64,000 nt of DNA from Bacteroidales bacterium (GCA_021108325.1 JAIORB010000101.1:1-64000); one strand, 5' to 3'. Numbered from the stretch's first letter, positions 1 through 8,877 are shown. Made by a program: numbers and translations. Notes: generated by a model from the letters alone, not told the origin.

Positions 1-1
1 T

Positions 2-175
2 TTGGAAGTTAAAGACGGAATATACAGGTCAAATGATTGGCAATTATTTATTGTTTCCGCCCCAAAGTCATCAAATTCAGAAATAATGGATGAAGATGAT
101 TATAAATTAACATTAAATAAGGGTTGGAAAATTATTGAAATAAAAAAAGGGAAATATATATTAACTAAAAAATAG
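2..175 (+). CDS. C-terminal end of an unrecognised protein (truncated by window edge)
   Basis: An open frame enters from the left edge and ends at a TAG at 173-175, giving the last 57 residues of a protein. The tail is lysine- and isoleucine-rich and ends in YILTKK. No motif is recognisable, so no function is proposed. It is followed by about 95 bases of AT-rich spacer carrying a promoter for the next gene. Confidence 0.6.
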   Translation: MEVKDGIYRSNDWQLFIVSAPKSSNSEIMDEDDYKLTLNKGWKIIEIKKGKYILTKK

Positions 176-214
176 ATTAATAATAATTTTAGATAAAATT
201 TTTGTAAAACTATT

Positions 215-243
215 TTTGATTATTAATTTGAATTGTATTTTTG
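215..243 (+). promoter_or_regulatory. Bacteroidota-type promoter for the DUF5606 gene
   Basis: TTTG at 215-218 and TATTTTTG at 236-243 match the -33 TTTG and -7 TAnnTTTG boxes of Bacteroidota sigma factors, with a 17-base spacer, slightly shorter than typical. The start codon follows 28 bases after the -7 box. Confidence 0.5.
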
Positions 244-271
244 CAGTTCATAAAAAAGAAAACCAGAGTTT

Positions 272-823
272 ATGTTAAAAGATATTTTATCAATTTCGGG
301 GTTCGGTGGATTATATAAATTTATTTCACAGGGAAGAACAGGTATTATAGTTGAATCGTTTGAAGATAAAAAACGAATGAATGCAAGTGCGACAGTTAAA
401 ATTAGTGCATTGGAAGATATCGCTATTTTTACTGATACGGAAGACTTGCCTTTAAAAGCAGTTTTTAAAGCAATTTCAGAAAAAGAAAATGGAGGCGAAG
501 CAATTAGTCATAAATCATCGGCAGATGAACTTAAAAAATACTTTGCTGAAGTGTTGCCCGATTACGACAGAGACAGAGTATATGTTTCTGATATTAAGAA
601 AGTGGTAAACTGGTATAACCTTCTTCTTAAATTCGAGATGCTTAATTTTGATGAGGAAGAAGATGTCGAAGATAAGGAGAATAAAGAAGCAGATAAAACA
701 GAAGCTAAAAAGGAGAAAATGCCGGTAAAAAAGGAAAAGCCGGAAGCAAAACAAACAAAAACGGCACCAAAAAAGAAACCTGTGCAATCATCAGTTGGGA
801 GGTCAAACCAGAAAAATAAATAG
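272..823 (+). CDS. DUF5606 domain protein
   Basis: A 183-residue protein. Residues 1-135 match the Bacteroidota DUF5606 family by recall: the start MLKDILSISG, a GLYKFISQGR stretch, a VESFEDKKR stretch and SALEDIAIFTD. No biochemical role is known to me. The C-terminal 50 residues are a low-complexity lysine/glutamate/proline tail, likely disordered and nucleic-acid or protein binding. The gene has its own promoter and a strong terminator and faces mazG tail to tail. No signal peptide or membrane segment is seen, so it is probably cytoplasmic. Confidence 0.85.
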   Translation: MLKDILSISGFGGLYKFISQGRTGIIVESFEDKKRMNASATVKISALEDIAIFTDTEDLPLKAVFKAISEKENGGEAISHKSSADELKKYFAEVLPDYDRDRVYVSDIKKVVNWYNLLLKFEMLNFDEEEDVEDKENKEADKTEAKKEKMPVKKEKPEAKQTKTAPKKKPVQSSVGRSNQKNK

Positions 824-843
824 ACCCAAATAACTATAAAAGT

Positions 844-867
844 AATCCGCCCCAGGGCGGATTTTTT
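844..867 (+). terminator. Rho-independent terminator after DUF5606 gene
   Basis: A perfect 8-bp GC-rich stem (AATCCGCC / GGCGGATT) with loop CCAG is followed by a run of six T. It ends at the converging mazG stop codon. Confidence 0.85.
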
Positions 868-1639
868 AATCAAATTTTTTTGCAGCTTCCCAAACAACAT
901 TCATTTTGTCTAAGGACATTTCTTTTAACGACAAACCTTTTTTTATGGTTTGCTCTTCGAGGTAATTGAAGCGTTTTATAAACTTCTTATTTGTTCTTTC
1001 CAGCGCGGTTTCAGGATCAATATCATAAAGTCGGGCTGCATTTATTAACGAGAAAAATAAATCTCCAAATTCGGCTTCTGTTTTTTCCTGATCTTCAGTT
1101 TCAACTTCGTGTTGTAACTCATTTAATTCTTCTTTTACTTTATCCCAAATCTGATTTCTTTCGTCCCAGTCGAAACCTACACCACGAACTTTCTGCTGAA
1201 TTCTGTTTGCTTTTACCAATGCAGGTAACGATTCAGGAACTCCAGATAATACAGAGTTATCCCTGTCTTTTTCTCTCAACTTTATTTCTTCCCAGTTTTC
1301 TTCAACTTCTTTATGATCTTTAACTTTTACATCTCCAAATACATGCGGGTGACGATGAATTAGTTTTTCGTTTATTCCATTGATAACATCAGTTATATCA
1401 AATGCGTTTTTCTCAGATCCAATTTTGGCATAAAAAACAATATGAAGAAGTAAGTCGCCTAATTCTTTTTTAATATCCTTCATATCATTTTTTATGATAG
1501 CATCGGCAAGTTCATAAGTTTCTTCAATGGTAAGAGAGCGTAAGGTTTCAATAGTTTGTTTTTGATCCCACGGACACTTTTCTCTTAATTCATTCATTAT
1601 CTCTAATAAACGATCAAACGCTTCTAATTCTTTTTTCAT
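866..1639 (-). CDS. mazG: MazG nucleoside triphosphate pyrophosphohydrolase
   Basis: This 257-residue protein hydrolyses nucleoside triphosphates to monophosphate and pyrophosphate (house-cleaning of dNTP pools, ppGpp modulation in some species). It begins with the family signature RLLEIMNELREKCPWDQKQT and has two tandem MazG domains. The metal-binding ExxE plus ExxD signature is seen as EETYELADAI with ELGDLLLHIVFYA in the first domain, and as ELNELQHEVE with EFGDLFFSLINAARL in the second. The length matches E. coli MazG. Cytoplasmic. It is transcribed alone, converging on the DUF5606 gene. Confidence 0.95.
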   Translation of the reverse strand: MKKELEAFDRLLEIMNELREKCPWDQKQTIETLRSLTIEETYELADAIIKNDMKDIKKELGDLLLHIVFYAKIGSEKNAFDITDVINGINEKLIHRHPHVFGDVKVKDHKEVEENWEEIKLREKDRDNSVLSGVPESLPALVKANRIQQKVRGVGFDWDERNQIWDKVKEELNELQHEVETEDQEKTEAEFGDLFFSLINAARLYDIDPETALERTNKKFIKRFNYLEEQTIKKGLSLKEMSLDKMNVVWEAAKKFD

Positions 1640-1682
1640 CTACTTGTATTATATATGATTTTTATATTCTTTATTGTATATG

Positions 1683-1757
1683 TAGCTATTGGCTTTTAGC
1701 TCTTGGCCTTTAAATTTTGAATTGCCAAAAGCTAACAGCTAAGGGCTAAAAGCTAAT
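1683..1757. repeat. Imperfect inverted repeat in the mazG / SAM-hydrolase gap
   Basis: Copies of GGCTTTTAGCT / AGCTAAAAGCC-like words are arranged head to head (1684-1707 against 1724-1757), giving an imperfect hairpin with short internal reiterations of AGCTAA. It could act as a spacer hairpin between two same-strand genes. The precise repeat family is unknown. Confidence 0.5.
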
Positions 1758-2530
1758 CACTTAAATTTTATTCTAATCGACGAGTTTGTATCTAAATTCA
1801 GAAGTTCAGCCGCATTACCGCCATTTATTGCAATCTCCAATAAATTTAAAGAATTGAAAATAGCCAGTATTTCTCCAATAGTTGTTTCCTGGTATGATTT
1901 ATTAATTTTTGATATCACGTAATGATTGCTTTGTACATATATTTTAAATGATCTTTTGTTTCCTATACGATTAAACAAGTCATAAGAAACATTTGTGATA
2001 GCATTCTGAAACGAATCAATATAGACTACACTTCCCGTGATAACCGATTCCTCGATTGTTGCACGTAATGGAACTCTTCTTGTAATATCTTTATGTTTAG
2101 AACCCAACGAATCAAATGTATCTCCTTTTATAAGTTTACAAGCTACTTTCGAGTAAACATCCAAAACAGGGAAGCTGGATTGCTTAAAATCTTTAAGGGC
2201 AATAATTTTTACAGGATCATCATCTTTAAAAAGCAAACTGAAAATGCCATTATCTGTTCCAAGAAAATACTGTCCTTCAAATTCGGCAGCAAGATACTGT
2301 TGATTAGCAAAAACTTCTGTCTTAACACCTATAATATGTACAGTGCCTTTGGGATAAAACTTATAGCTGTTTTTTAATATAAACGCAGCCTGGTAAATAT
2401 TAAATGGTTTTATCTGATGAGTTATATCAACAACAGTTACATCGATACAATTATTGTAAATGGCTCCTTTTACAGCACCCAGATAAAAATCATCTTTGTT
2501 CCAATCTGTTGTTAATGTTATTATAGGCAT
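1757..2530 (-). CDS. SAM hydroxide adenosyltransferase (DUF62 family)
   Basis: A 257-residue protein of the fluorinase/chlorinase superfamily whose ordinary bacterial members hydrolyse S-adenosylmethionine to adenosine and methionine. The N-terminus ITLTTDWNKDDFYLGAVKG matches the family's TDFG..D.YVGA.KG start, and VVDITHQIKPFNIYQAAF matches its DITH signature. FLGTDNGIFSLLF matches the 'PDNG' substrate loop. The C-terminal beta-barrel domain is present, with DSFQNAITNV. Full length for the family and cytoplasmic. I see nothing that points to halogenase activity, which is rare and needs a different loop. Confidence 0.88.
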   Translation of the reverse strand: MPIITLTTDWNKDDFYLGAVKGAIYNNCIDVTVVDITHQIKPFNIYQAAFILKNSYKFYPKGTVHIIGVKTEVFANQQYLAAEFEGQYFLGTDNGIFSLLFKDDDPVKIIALKDFKQSSFPVLDVYSKVACKLIKGDTFDSLGSKHKDITRRVPLRATIEESVITGSVVYIDSFQNAITNVSYDLFNRIGNKRSFKIYVQSNHYVISKINKSYQETTIGEILAIFNSLNLLEIAINGGNAAELLNLDTNSSIRIKFK

Positions 2531-2833
2531 AAACTAAAATTAAATCATATTAAATGATTTCATTTTTAAAGATACAAATTTAAAGGTTTATTATAGATTT
2601 TAATGATTAGATCACTAGATTTAATGATAAAATTAAAGAAAGTTATTACAGAATTTCAAATAGGTTTTAATTTGTTTAAAACTTTGTAGTAACTCTGATT
2701 TTATATTGGACCTCATACAAATATTTTTTTACTATTTTCGATGATTCTATAATCATATGTTTTACCTTTGTTGTCTGATATTTAGTAAAATACGATAAAA
2801 GAGCAGGCAGGGTTAAATAATTAAGCATTATTT
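2531..2833. other. Intergenic region between divergent genes
   Basis: This 303-bp AT-rich region separates the SAM hydrolase gene (leftward) from phoH (rightward) and must hold both promoters. TACCTTTG at 2763-2770 fits the TAnnTTTG -7 box for phoH, but no convincing TTTG lies at the expected upstream spacing. No ORF, repeat or hairpin stands out. Confidence 0.4.
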
Positions 2834-3793
2834 ATGATTGAAAAGCTTATATACTTAGAAGGAATTGAACCGGTAAATATTTATGGAGTAAAAAATACCA
2901 GGATAGAGATTTTAAAAAGTTTTTATCCCAAATTAAAAATAATTGCCCGGGGAGATGAAATAAAAGTAAAAGGAGAAGAGCATTTAATTAATGAGTTTGA
3001 AGAAAAAGTACAGTTACTCATCGAGTATTTTCTTAAATTCAAGAAATTAGAAGATAATGAATTTGAATCTTTGATAAAAGGAGAGGGAACGGCATTATTA
3101 AAAAGAAAAGCGGAATCCGACGATGTATTGATTTATGGTAATAATGCAAAGCCAATAAGAGCTCTTACAATTAATCAGCAAAAATTAGTTGATAAATACG
3201 ATACAAATGATTTGCTTTTGGCAGTAGGCCCTGCAGGTTCAGGTAAAACATATACTGCAATTGCACTCGCTGTCAGGGCATTCAAAAACAAAGAGGTTAA
3301 ACGAATTATATTAACCCGCCCGGCTGTTGAGGCTGGCGAAAATCTTGGCTTTTTACCGGGCGATTTAAAAGAAAAACTTGATCCGTATTTGCGCCCCTTG
3401 TACGATGCTTTAAGAGATATGATCCATCCGCGAAAGTTGGCTGCGTTAATTGAAGATGGAATTATTGAGATTGCTCCACTGGCATATATGCGAGGTAGAA
3501 CATTAGATAATGCTTTTGTAATTTTAGATGAAGCACAAAATACTACGATTAACCAGTTAAAAATGTTTCTTACCAGAATGGGTAAAAATGCAAAATTCAT
3601 TGTTAATGGTGATACTACTCAGATTGATTTACGACCAAAACATAATTCAGGATTAATTCAGGCCATGAGAATTCTGAAAGGAATAAAAGGTATTTCAATT
3701 ATCGAATTTGATGAACGTGATATTATCAGGCATCATTTGGTTAAAAATATAGTTGATGCTTATAAAAAATTGGATATAGACGAAGATAAATAA
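2834..3793 (+). CDS. phoH: PhoH-family ATPase / RNA-processing factor
   Basis: A 319-residue PhoH/YbeZ-type P-loop ATPase, a family linked to RNA metabolism together with YbeY. The N-terminal ~100 residues form a KH-like domain. The Walker A motif GPAGSGKTYTA lies near residue 130, and Walker B is in FVILDEAQN, followed by TTINQLKMFLTRMG and the sensor-like NGDTTQIDL, all characteristic of PhoH. Length is typical. It is followed by purC after 43 bp with no obvious terminator, so co-transcription is possible. Confidence 0.93.
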   Translation: MIEKLIYLEGIEPVNIYGVKNTRIEILKSFYPKLKIIARGDEIKVKGEEHLINEFEEKVQLLIEYFLKFKKLEDNEFESLIKGEGTALLKRKAESDDVLIYGNNAKPIRALTINQQKLVDKYDTNDLLLAVGPAGSGKTYTAIALAVRAFKNKEVKRIILTRPAVEAGENLGFLPGDLKEKLDPYLRPLYDALRDMIHPRKLAALIEDGIIEIAPLAYMRGRTLDNAFVILDEAQNTTINQLKMFLTRMGKNAKFIVNGDTTQIDLRPKHNSGLIQAMRILKGIKGISIIEFDERDIIRHHLVKNIVDAYKKLDIDEDK

Positions 3794-3836
3794 GGAAACA
3801 ACTAGGAACTTTAAACATTAAACTTTAAACTAAATT

Positions 3837-4787
3837 ATGGCACAAGCGGTAGTAAAAACAGATTTCAAATTTCCGAAACAAAAGAGTATTTATAAAGGTA
3901 AGGTTCGCGATGTTTATAATATTGATGATCAGTTTCTTGTTATGGTAGTTAGCGACCGTATTTCTGCCTTCGATGTTGTATTACCCGAAGGAATACCATA
4001 CAAAGGACAAGTACTGAATCAAATTGCCGATAAATTTTTGGATGCCACAGCTGATATTGTTCCAAATTGGAAAATAGTTGTTCCTGATCCTATGGTTACC
4101 ATTGGTCATTTTGTTGAAACATATCCCGTTGAGATGGTTGTTCGCGGATATTTAACCGGTCATGCATGGCGCGAATATAAATCAGGGAAACGTGAGATTT
4201 GTGGTGTCCCGATGCCGGAGGGAATGAAAGAACATCAACGATTTGTTGAACCTATTTTAACACCTACTACAAAAGCACATGAAGGCCACGATGAAGATAT
4301 TTCTCGCGACGAAATTATAAAGCAAGGATTAGTTTCTGAGGAAGAATATAAGAAATTGGAAGAATATACTTTGGCTTTATTTAAACGTGGAACTGAAATA
4401 GCCGGGAAAATGGGATTAATCCTGGTTGATACAAAATACGAGTTTGGTAAAAAGGATGGACAAATTTACTTAATTGATGAAATTCATACTCCGGATTCGT
4501 CTCGTTATTTCTATCTGCAAGGATATCAAGAGAGACAAGATAAAGACGAAAATCAAAAACAGTTATCCAAAGAGTTTGTTCGAGAGTGGTTAATGGAAAA
4601 CGGATTCCAGGGGAAAGAAGGTCAACAGGTTCCTGAAATGCCACTTGAATTTGTAAATCAGGTATCCAGTCGTTATATTGAACTGTTCGAAAAAATTACT
4701 GGCGATAAATTCCAAAAAGCAGAAGCAAGTAAAGTAATGGAACGGATTGAGAAGAACGTTATAGCTAAACTTAACGAATTGCTATAA
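3837..4787 (+). CDS. purC: Phosphoribosylaminoimidazole-succinocarboxamide (SAICAR) synthase
   Basis: PurC couples CAIR with aspartate using ATP to form SAICAR in purine biosynthesis. The 316-residue length matches the larger (yeast-like) SAICAR synthase class found in Bacteroidota. Visible motifs are [11 protein letters not shown] (glycine-rich ATP loop), [37 protein letters not shown], and [15 protein letters not shown] near residue 220, which supplies catalytic and metal-binding residues. Cytoplasmic. It is followed by a diverged palindromic repeat and a convergent TonB receptor gene. Confidence 0.96.
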   Translation: MAQAVVKTDFKFPKQKSIYKGKVRDVYNIDDQFLVMVVSDRISAFDVVLPEGIPYKGQVLNQIADKFLDATADIVPNWKIVVPDPMVTIGHFVETYPVEMVVRGYLTGHAWREYKSGKREICGVPMPEGMKEHQRFVEPILTPTTKAHEGHDEDISRDEIIKQGLVSEEEYKKLEEYTLALFKRGTEIAGKMGLILVDTKYEFGKKDGQIYLIDEIHTPDSSRYFYLQGYQERQDKDENQKQLSKEFVREWLMENGFQGKEGQQVPEMPLEFVNQVSSRYIELFEKITGDKFQKAEASKVMERIEKNVIAKLNELL

Positions 4788-4802
4788 AAATATCATAAAA
4801 TA

Positions 4803-4863
4803 GTCATTGCGAGTGAAACGAAGCAATCCCTAATATAGATTGTTTCTCTCTGTTCGTAATAAC
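4803..4863. repeat. Diverged palindromic intergenic repeat
   Basis: Two 26-base arms (4803-4828 and 4838-4863) are imperfect reverse complements around a 9-base centre. The left arm has the GTCATTGCGAG...AAGCAATC pattern of small palindromic repeats scattered in many genomes. It lies between convergent purC and the TonB receptor gene and could work as a bidirectional transcript end. Confidence 0.6.
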
Positions 4864-4889
4864 AATAATTGTTTTAGCTGGCAAATAAT

Positions 4890-7019
4890 TTAAAATATAA
4901 TATTCACTCCAAAATAAATTGTACGTTGAGAATATAGTTCGTTAAAGCTGCTTGTGTAATCTTCATTATAATTGATACTCATAACATTATCAGAGTTTAA
5001 TAGATTGCTGATATTAGCATATAAAACCAAGGCTAAATCAGAATTTATTACCCAATATTTTGAAATTGACAAATCAATTTTGTGATAATCCGAAAGTCGC
5101 GTGGCATTATCCCAATTGCTGTATGAAGGATAATAGGTATTTGTTTCAGAATCTAAGAAACTGTCATTTACAGGTAAATAATAACTCCCTTGTCTGAAAA
5201 TATAGATGGTACTTATTTCAAGAAAGTTTTTCAGCTTATATTTTAAAACACTTCTTATAAAATAATCCAAATCATATTTTGAAGGGTATTTTTCTGTGCC
5301 ATCATTTATTTCAACATCAATTGTTGTAAATGAAAACTGAAACTCAAAAGGCTTAATATTTATTTTTGTATAGAGTTCTCCACCAATTATCTTATCATTA
5401 TAATTAGCATGCTCTACATTTTTTGTAAAAACAGAAGTTTGTATCTCGAAATTATCAACCGTAAACTGATAATCCAGACTATATTGGTCACTTTCAAAAT
5501 GTGTACTTTCAAATTGTTCGGCATTAGGCATTGATAATCGGTTGTAATGACCTGCTGACAAAGTAAAGTTGTGCTTGCTATTTATTTTATAATTTAAATT
5601 TCCCTGGTAGCTCCAATAATTCGGAGTATGATTTATAACAATATTTTTTCTAATTCCTGTACCCAATATCAAGTTATCTGTAATATTAAATTTTGTGTAT
5701 ATAAAAAACTCAGGTAAATAATATTCCTGATTGGAGTTAAAAGAAATAGTTGGATGATGCATATCCTGAGCGTAATCGTAATAAGGTTTTGTCCCTTTTG
5801 AATCGCTGATTCTATAATCGAAAGAACCACCTGTTTTTATACTCCATTTCTTAAAAAAGTGTTGATACGCTGATGATAAGTATACATCTTGTTTATTAAC
5901 TCCAATATCTGTTATACTGTATTTATAATTTTCTTCACTAATATTATAGCCTGCGTTTACTGTGATTTCACCTTTATCTTGCTGTGAAATAAAATTGGCA
6001 ATGGTAAAATTCCGTTTTTTGTTCATGTCAAAAATGCCCGTATAACTTGGAACTCTGGTATTAAACTTATAACCTTCCATGTTGCTATAATTGAATAGCT
6101 TAAATCGTAATTTGTGATTTAAATTATGGATAATGTGAAATCCCAGGTCGAACGAATTGAAATTTTCCAAATCGCGCATAGCATCCTGATTTAATCCGGT
6201 AAAAATTTGTGAGGGTTGATAATTCCCAAATGCAATTAGAGATGTTTTATTATTTAGTTTCCTGGATGTAAAAGCTCCAAAATTAGCAAGTGAAATAGCG
6301 AGAGTATTTGAAGAGCCTGTTGGTATTTGATTATTTGTCTGTAAACTTACTAATCCTGATGCTGTATTTCCATATTCAAGTGGCGGATTTCCGACAAAAA
6401 CATGCATTCGTTCAATAATATCGGTATTAAAAATACTAAAAGTGCCAATACCATTAAGTTGCGAAAAGCGAATTGCATCGTATATAGGAACATCATTCAA
6501 ATAAATACCGGTTTCATCAGGTCTGCTACCACGCAAACTTATACTAGCCGATTCATCTGTTGTAGTTGACGCAGGCATTGCATTTATTGCTAAAAGGGGA
6601 TCGGCTTTTGCAGCAGGATTCAAATAAATATCCATCTGTTTCATCTGTTTTATCGTGAACTCTTCAGCAATAATTCTTCGGGCTGTAACAACGGATTCGC
6701 CAAGAAGTTCTGCAAAAGGCTCAAGTTTTACTGTAATAGAACTACTAACGGAATTTACAGGGATAAAAGAATCCCTGTATCCGATATAACTTATAATTAA
6801 AGTGTCATTATTAATAGGCTTATTGATTTTTAATTGAAAAGTACCATTCTCATTAGTTGTTGCTCCTATGCTCCAATCGCTTTGTAAAAATATGTTCGCT
6901 CCCGGTAAAACTTCATTATTTTGAGCATCAATTATTTTACCTTCAATCTGAATGGTTTGAGTATATGCATTTACCAACGAAATAAAAAGTATTATTATAA
7001 TTATTAGATGTCTTTTCAT
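4890..7019 (-). CDS. TonB-dependent outer-membrane receptor
   Basis: A 709-residue protein. It has a signal peptide (residues 1-21), then a carboxypeptidase-regulatory-like beta-sandwich at about 22-105 (IEGKIIDAQNNEVLPGANIFL, the usual Bacteroidota N-terminal extension), a plug domain at about 125-235 (ISLRGSRPDETGIYLNDVPIYD), and a 22-strand barrel ending in aromatic phenylalanine as required for outer-membrane assembly. No SusD-like partner is adjacent, so glycan import is not implied; the substrate is unknown. The gene starts 14 bp after the upstream TPR gene and is almost certainly in its operon, under the operator at 7920-7945. Confidence 0.92.
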   Translation of the reverse strand: MKRHLIIIIILFISLVNAYTQTIQIEGKIIDAQNNEVLPGANIFLQSDWSIGATTNENGTFQLKINKPINNDTLIISYIGYRDSFIPVNSVSSSITVKLEPFAELLGESVVTARRIIAEEFTIKQMKQMDIYLNPAAKADPLLAINAMPASTTTDESASISLRGSRPDETGIYLNDVPIYDAIRFSQLNGIGTFSIFNTDIIERMHVFVGNPPLEYGNTASGLVSLQTNNQIPTGSSNTLAISLANFGAFTSRKLNNKTSLIAFGNYQPSQIFTGLNQDAMRDLENFNSFDLGFHIIHNLNHKLRFKLFNYSNMEGYKFNTRVPSYTGIFDMNKKRNFTIANFISQQDKGEITVNAGYNISEENYKYSITDIGVNKQDVYLSSAYQHFFKKWSIKTGGSFDYRISDSKGTKPYYDYAQDMHHPTISFNSNQEYYLPEFFIYTKFNITDNLILGTGIRKNIVINHTPNYWSYQGNLNYKINSKHNFTLSAGHYNRLSMPNAEQFESTHFESDQYSLDYQFTVDNFEIQTSVFTKNVEHANYNDKIIGGELYTKINIKPFEFQFSFTTIDVEINDGTEKYPSKYDLDYFIRSVLKYKLKNFLEISTIYIFRQGSYYLPVNDSFLDSETNTYYPSYSNWDNATRLSDYHKIDLSISKYWVINSDLALVLYANISNLLNSDNVMSINYNEDYTSSFNELYSQRTIYFGVNIIF

Positions 7020-7033
7020 TTTAAATCTAAAAA

Positions 7034-7783
7034 TTATGATTCAATAAGATCAGGTAATAGTTGATTTTTAATCCATGTAAATTCAGGTTCAACTTTTAGT
7101 GCTTTTTCGTAGGTTGCTTTAGCTTTTTCGATTTGATCTGTTTTTTCATAAGCAATACCTAACCACGCTAAAGCATCAAGATACATCCAGTCTTTTGTTT
7201 GATTGTTTTTTTCAAAAAGACTGATGGTGAATTCGTAATTTTTTATTGCTTCCTGAATATCGCCACCCCACATTTTAGGTGTAAAATATTTAGAATTTGC
7301 ATGTTGCTTCCATGCAGCAGCATTTAATGAGTCAAGAGATAATGCTTTTCCAATATGGATTCCGCTTTGTGAACCAAGTGTCATACCTTTCATTGGACTA
7401 AAGCCCATCTGAACACTCATTATTCCTGCTGTTATTGCATGCAAATTAGATGATCCGGGATTTTCTTTTAAAAGTAATTCTATCTGTTCAAGAGTTTTAT
7501 CCAAATGTTTTTCATATGTTTCTTCGTCCTTATTGGATAAACAAGAATAAAGCAATCCGTATTTAAGCTTAATTGCTTCAATTTTGTTTTTAGGAGTAGA
7601 GTTGTTATCTGATAAAATAAAATCAGCTTCTTTTGATAATTGTTTCCACATAAATACGCTAGAGTTAATATAGGCTATGTAGGCTTTTCCTTCAAGTTGA
7701 GCAATTTTTTCGTTTTGTGCTTTTACACTTATACAGCTTAATGTTATAATGCTGATAATTAAAAATTTTGTCATTGTTTTCAT
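7034..7783 (-). CDS. Secreted tetratricopeptide-repeat protein
   Basis: A 249-residue protein with an N-terminal signal peptide ending in the region VKA/QN at about residue 22, so probably periplasmic. The C-terminal third has a clear TPR unit (WLGIAYEKTDQIEKAKATYEKALKVEP), with weaker TPR-like helices before it. It is co-transcribed with the downstream TonB receptor. In Bacteroidota such pairs are often described as transport accessory proteins, but no specific substrate can be read here. Confidence 0.8.
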   Translation of the reverse strand: MKTMTKFLIISIITLSCISVKAQNEKIAQLEGKAYIAYINSSVFMWKQLSKEADFILSDNNSTPKNKIEAIKLKYGLLYSCLSNKDEETYEKHLDKTLEQIELLLKENPGSSNLHAITAGIMSVQMGFSPMKGMTLGSQSGIHIGKALSLDSLNAAAWKQHANSKYFTPKMWGGDIQEAIKNYEFTISLFEKNNQTKDWMYLDALAWLGIAYEKTDQIEKAKATYEKALKVEPEFTWIKNQLLPDLIES

Positions 7784-7919
7784 GATGTTTTAGTTTTTTA
7801 TATTAATTACTGACACTTACTTATAAATTTATTGCGTTTTCAAGTCAAAAATATTTCAAATGGTTTTTGTTTAATTGACAATTCTTGTCATTTAATTGAT
7901 TGTTCTTGCTAAATATTTC

Positions 7920-7945
7920 ATAAACAAGTTTATAAAACAAACCAA
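7920..7945 (-). promoter_or_regulatory. Operator-like inverted repeat upstream of the TPR/TonB operon
   Basis: ATAAAC-AA-GTTTAT at 7920-7933 is a perfect 6+6 inverted repeat. It is followed at fixed spacing by AAACCAA, which reads TTGGTTT on the transcribed strand. Over 26 bases it is identical at 23 positions to 8851-8876, the promoter of the neighbouring regulator operon. The most economical reading is a binding site for the winged-helix protein encoded at 7959-8243. Confidence 0.55.
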
Positions 7946-7958
7946 GATGTTAAAAAAA

Positions 7959-8243
7959 TTATAGCTTCAAATAAGCTTTTAGTTCTTCTACATATTTCTC
8001 AAATGCTTCAATTCCTTTTTTAGTTATGTTGCAGGTAGTTTGTGGTATTTTGCCTTTAAATCCTTTTTTAACAAATATATACCCTGCATCTTCAAGTTTA
8101 GTTATTTGAACACTTAAATTACCAGCGGTAGCTTCGGTTTGTTCTTTTAAGTATGTGAATTCGGCTTTCTCAACCGAAATTAAAAGAGACATAATTGCTA
8201 ATCGCAATTCGGAATGTAATAAAGGATCTAATTTTTTAAGCAT
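7959..8243 (-). CDS. Winged-helix transcriptional regulator (MarR/ArsR-like)
   Basis: A 94-residue single-domain winged-helix DNA-binding protein. It has an N-terminal helix LDPLLHSELRLAIMSLLI, a recognition-helix region EQTEATAGNLSVQITKLEDAGYI, and a beta-wing KKGFKGKIPQTTCNITKKG. This pattern is typical of small PF13601-type regulators that are often paired with a membrane protein. It starts 5 bp after the upstream membrane-protein gene, so they share an operon. The same inverted repeat lies in the promoter of this operon and in front of the TPR/TonB operon, suggesting autoregulation plus control of that pair (inference). Confidence 0.88.
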   Translation of the reverse strand: MLKKLDPLLHSELRLAIMSLLISVEKAEFTYLKEQTEATAGNLSVQITKLEDAGYIFVKKGFKGKIPQTTCNITKKGIEAFEKYVEELKAYLKL

Positions 8244-8248
8244 TTCGT

Positions 8249-8818
8249 TTAGAATAAGATTTCAACATAACCTGGAACCAGATATCCAAATATAATTACT
8301 ATAGGAGAAATAAATACAACATAATCTGCTGGTATTAGAAATAAACATATAACTCCTAACCAAAAAACTATCCCACCTAATATTAAAGGCTTAAATTTTA
8401 TTACTATCCCGGTAAGGAATGTTGCGTTTCCTGCTAATAAAAATATTATTGGTACAATATTATAATCGAATTTCTTCATAAATATTAGTACAATTGAATA
8501 ACTAACCAAAAATGCAATCCAGATCATTAAGTTCAAACTGTCAAGATGTGTCGATACACATGTTTTTTTACCATGGCGAACTCCATAAATAATATTAGCA
8601 ATTACCGCAGGAAATATAATTAACCAAATTAAATATGGTTTTGTACAATCTGTATATCTTTCAATTATTATTTGACCTACAATACCTATAAGAACTACCC
8701 AGCCCCAAAGTAAAAAATAGAAGCTACTATCATGAAGATTCCCTTTAGTACGTTGGATCATACTTTCAATAATCTGAAGACTTTCTTCAGGATTTAATAC
8801 TTTTTCATTTGTTTCCAT
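8249..8818 (-). CDS. Multi-pass inner-membrane protein, unknown function
   Basis: A 189-residue protein. After a soluble N-terminus containing ESLQIIESMIQRTKGN, it has five hydrophobic segments (roughly residues 33-52, 63-80, 97-115, 121-140 and 148-185). Small proteins of this type are commonly encoded directly before a winged-helix regulator in Bacteroidota. It may modulate that regulator, but no function is established. It is the first gene of the two-gene operon driven by the promoter at 8846-8877. Confidence 0.75.
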   Translation of the reverse strand: METNEKVLNPEESLQIIESMIQRTKGNLHDSSFYFLLWGWVVLIGIVGQIIIERYTDCTKPYLIWLIIFPAVIANIIYGVRHGKKTCVSTHLDSLNLMIWIAFLVSYSIVLIFMKKFDYNIVPIIFLLAGNATFLTGIVIKFKPLILGGIVFWLGVICLFLIPADYVVFISPIVIIFGYLVPGYVEILF

Positions 8819-8845
8819 AACTGTATTTTCAAATTAAACATATTG

Positions 8846-8877
8846 CAAATATAAACTAGTTTATAATATAAACCAAA
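8846..8877 (-). promoter_or_regulatory. Promoter with embedded palindromic operator
   Basis: On the minus strand TTTG (8874-8877) and TATATTTG (8846-8853) are separated by exactly 20 bases, a near-perfect Bacteroidota promoter. The spacer and -7 box are overlapped by a 16-bp perfect palindrome at 8850-8865 (TATAAACTAGTTTATA). A bound protein would block polymerase, so repression by the downstream winged-helix protein is likely. Expected transcript start is about 20 bases before the ATG. Confidence 0.7.

Noticed and set aside
515-900. Minus-strand frames of 90 and 112 codons opposite the DUF5606 gene
   Set aside because: Antisense shadows of the lysine-rich tail; they overlap each other and a terminator.
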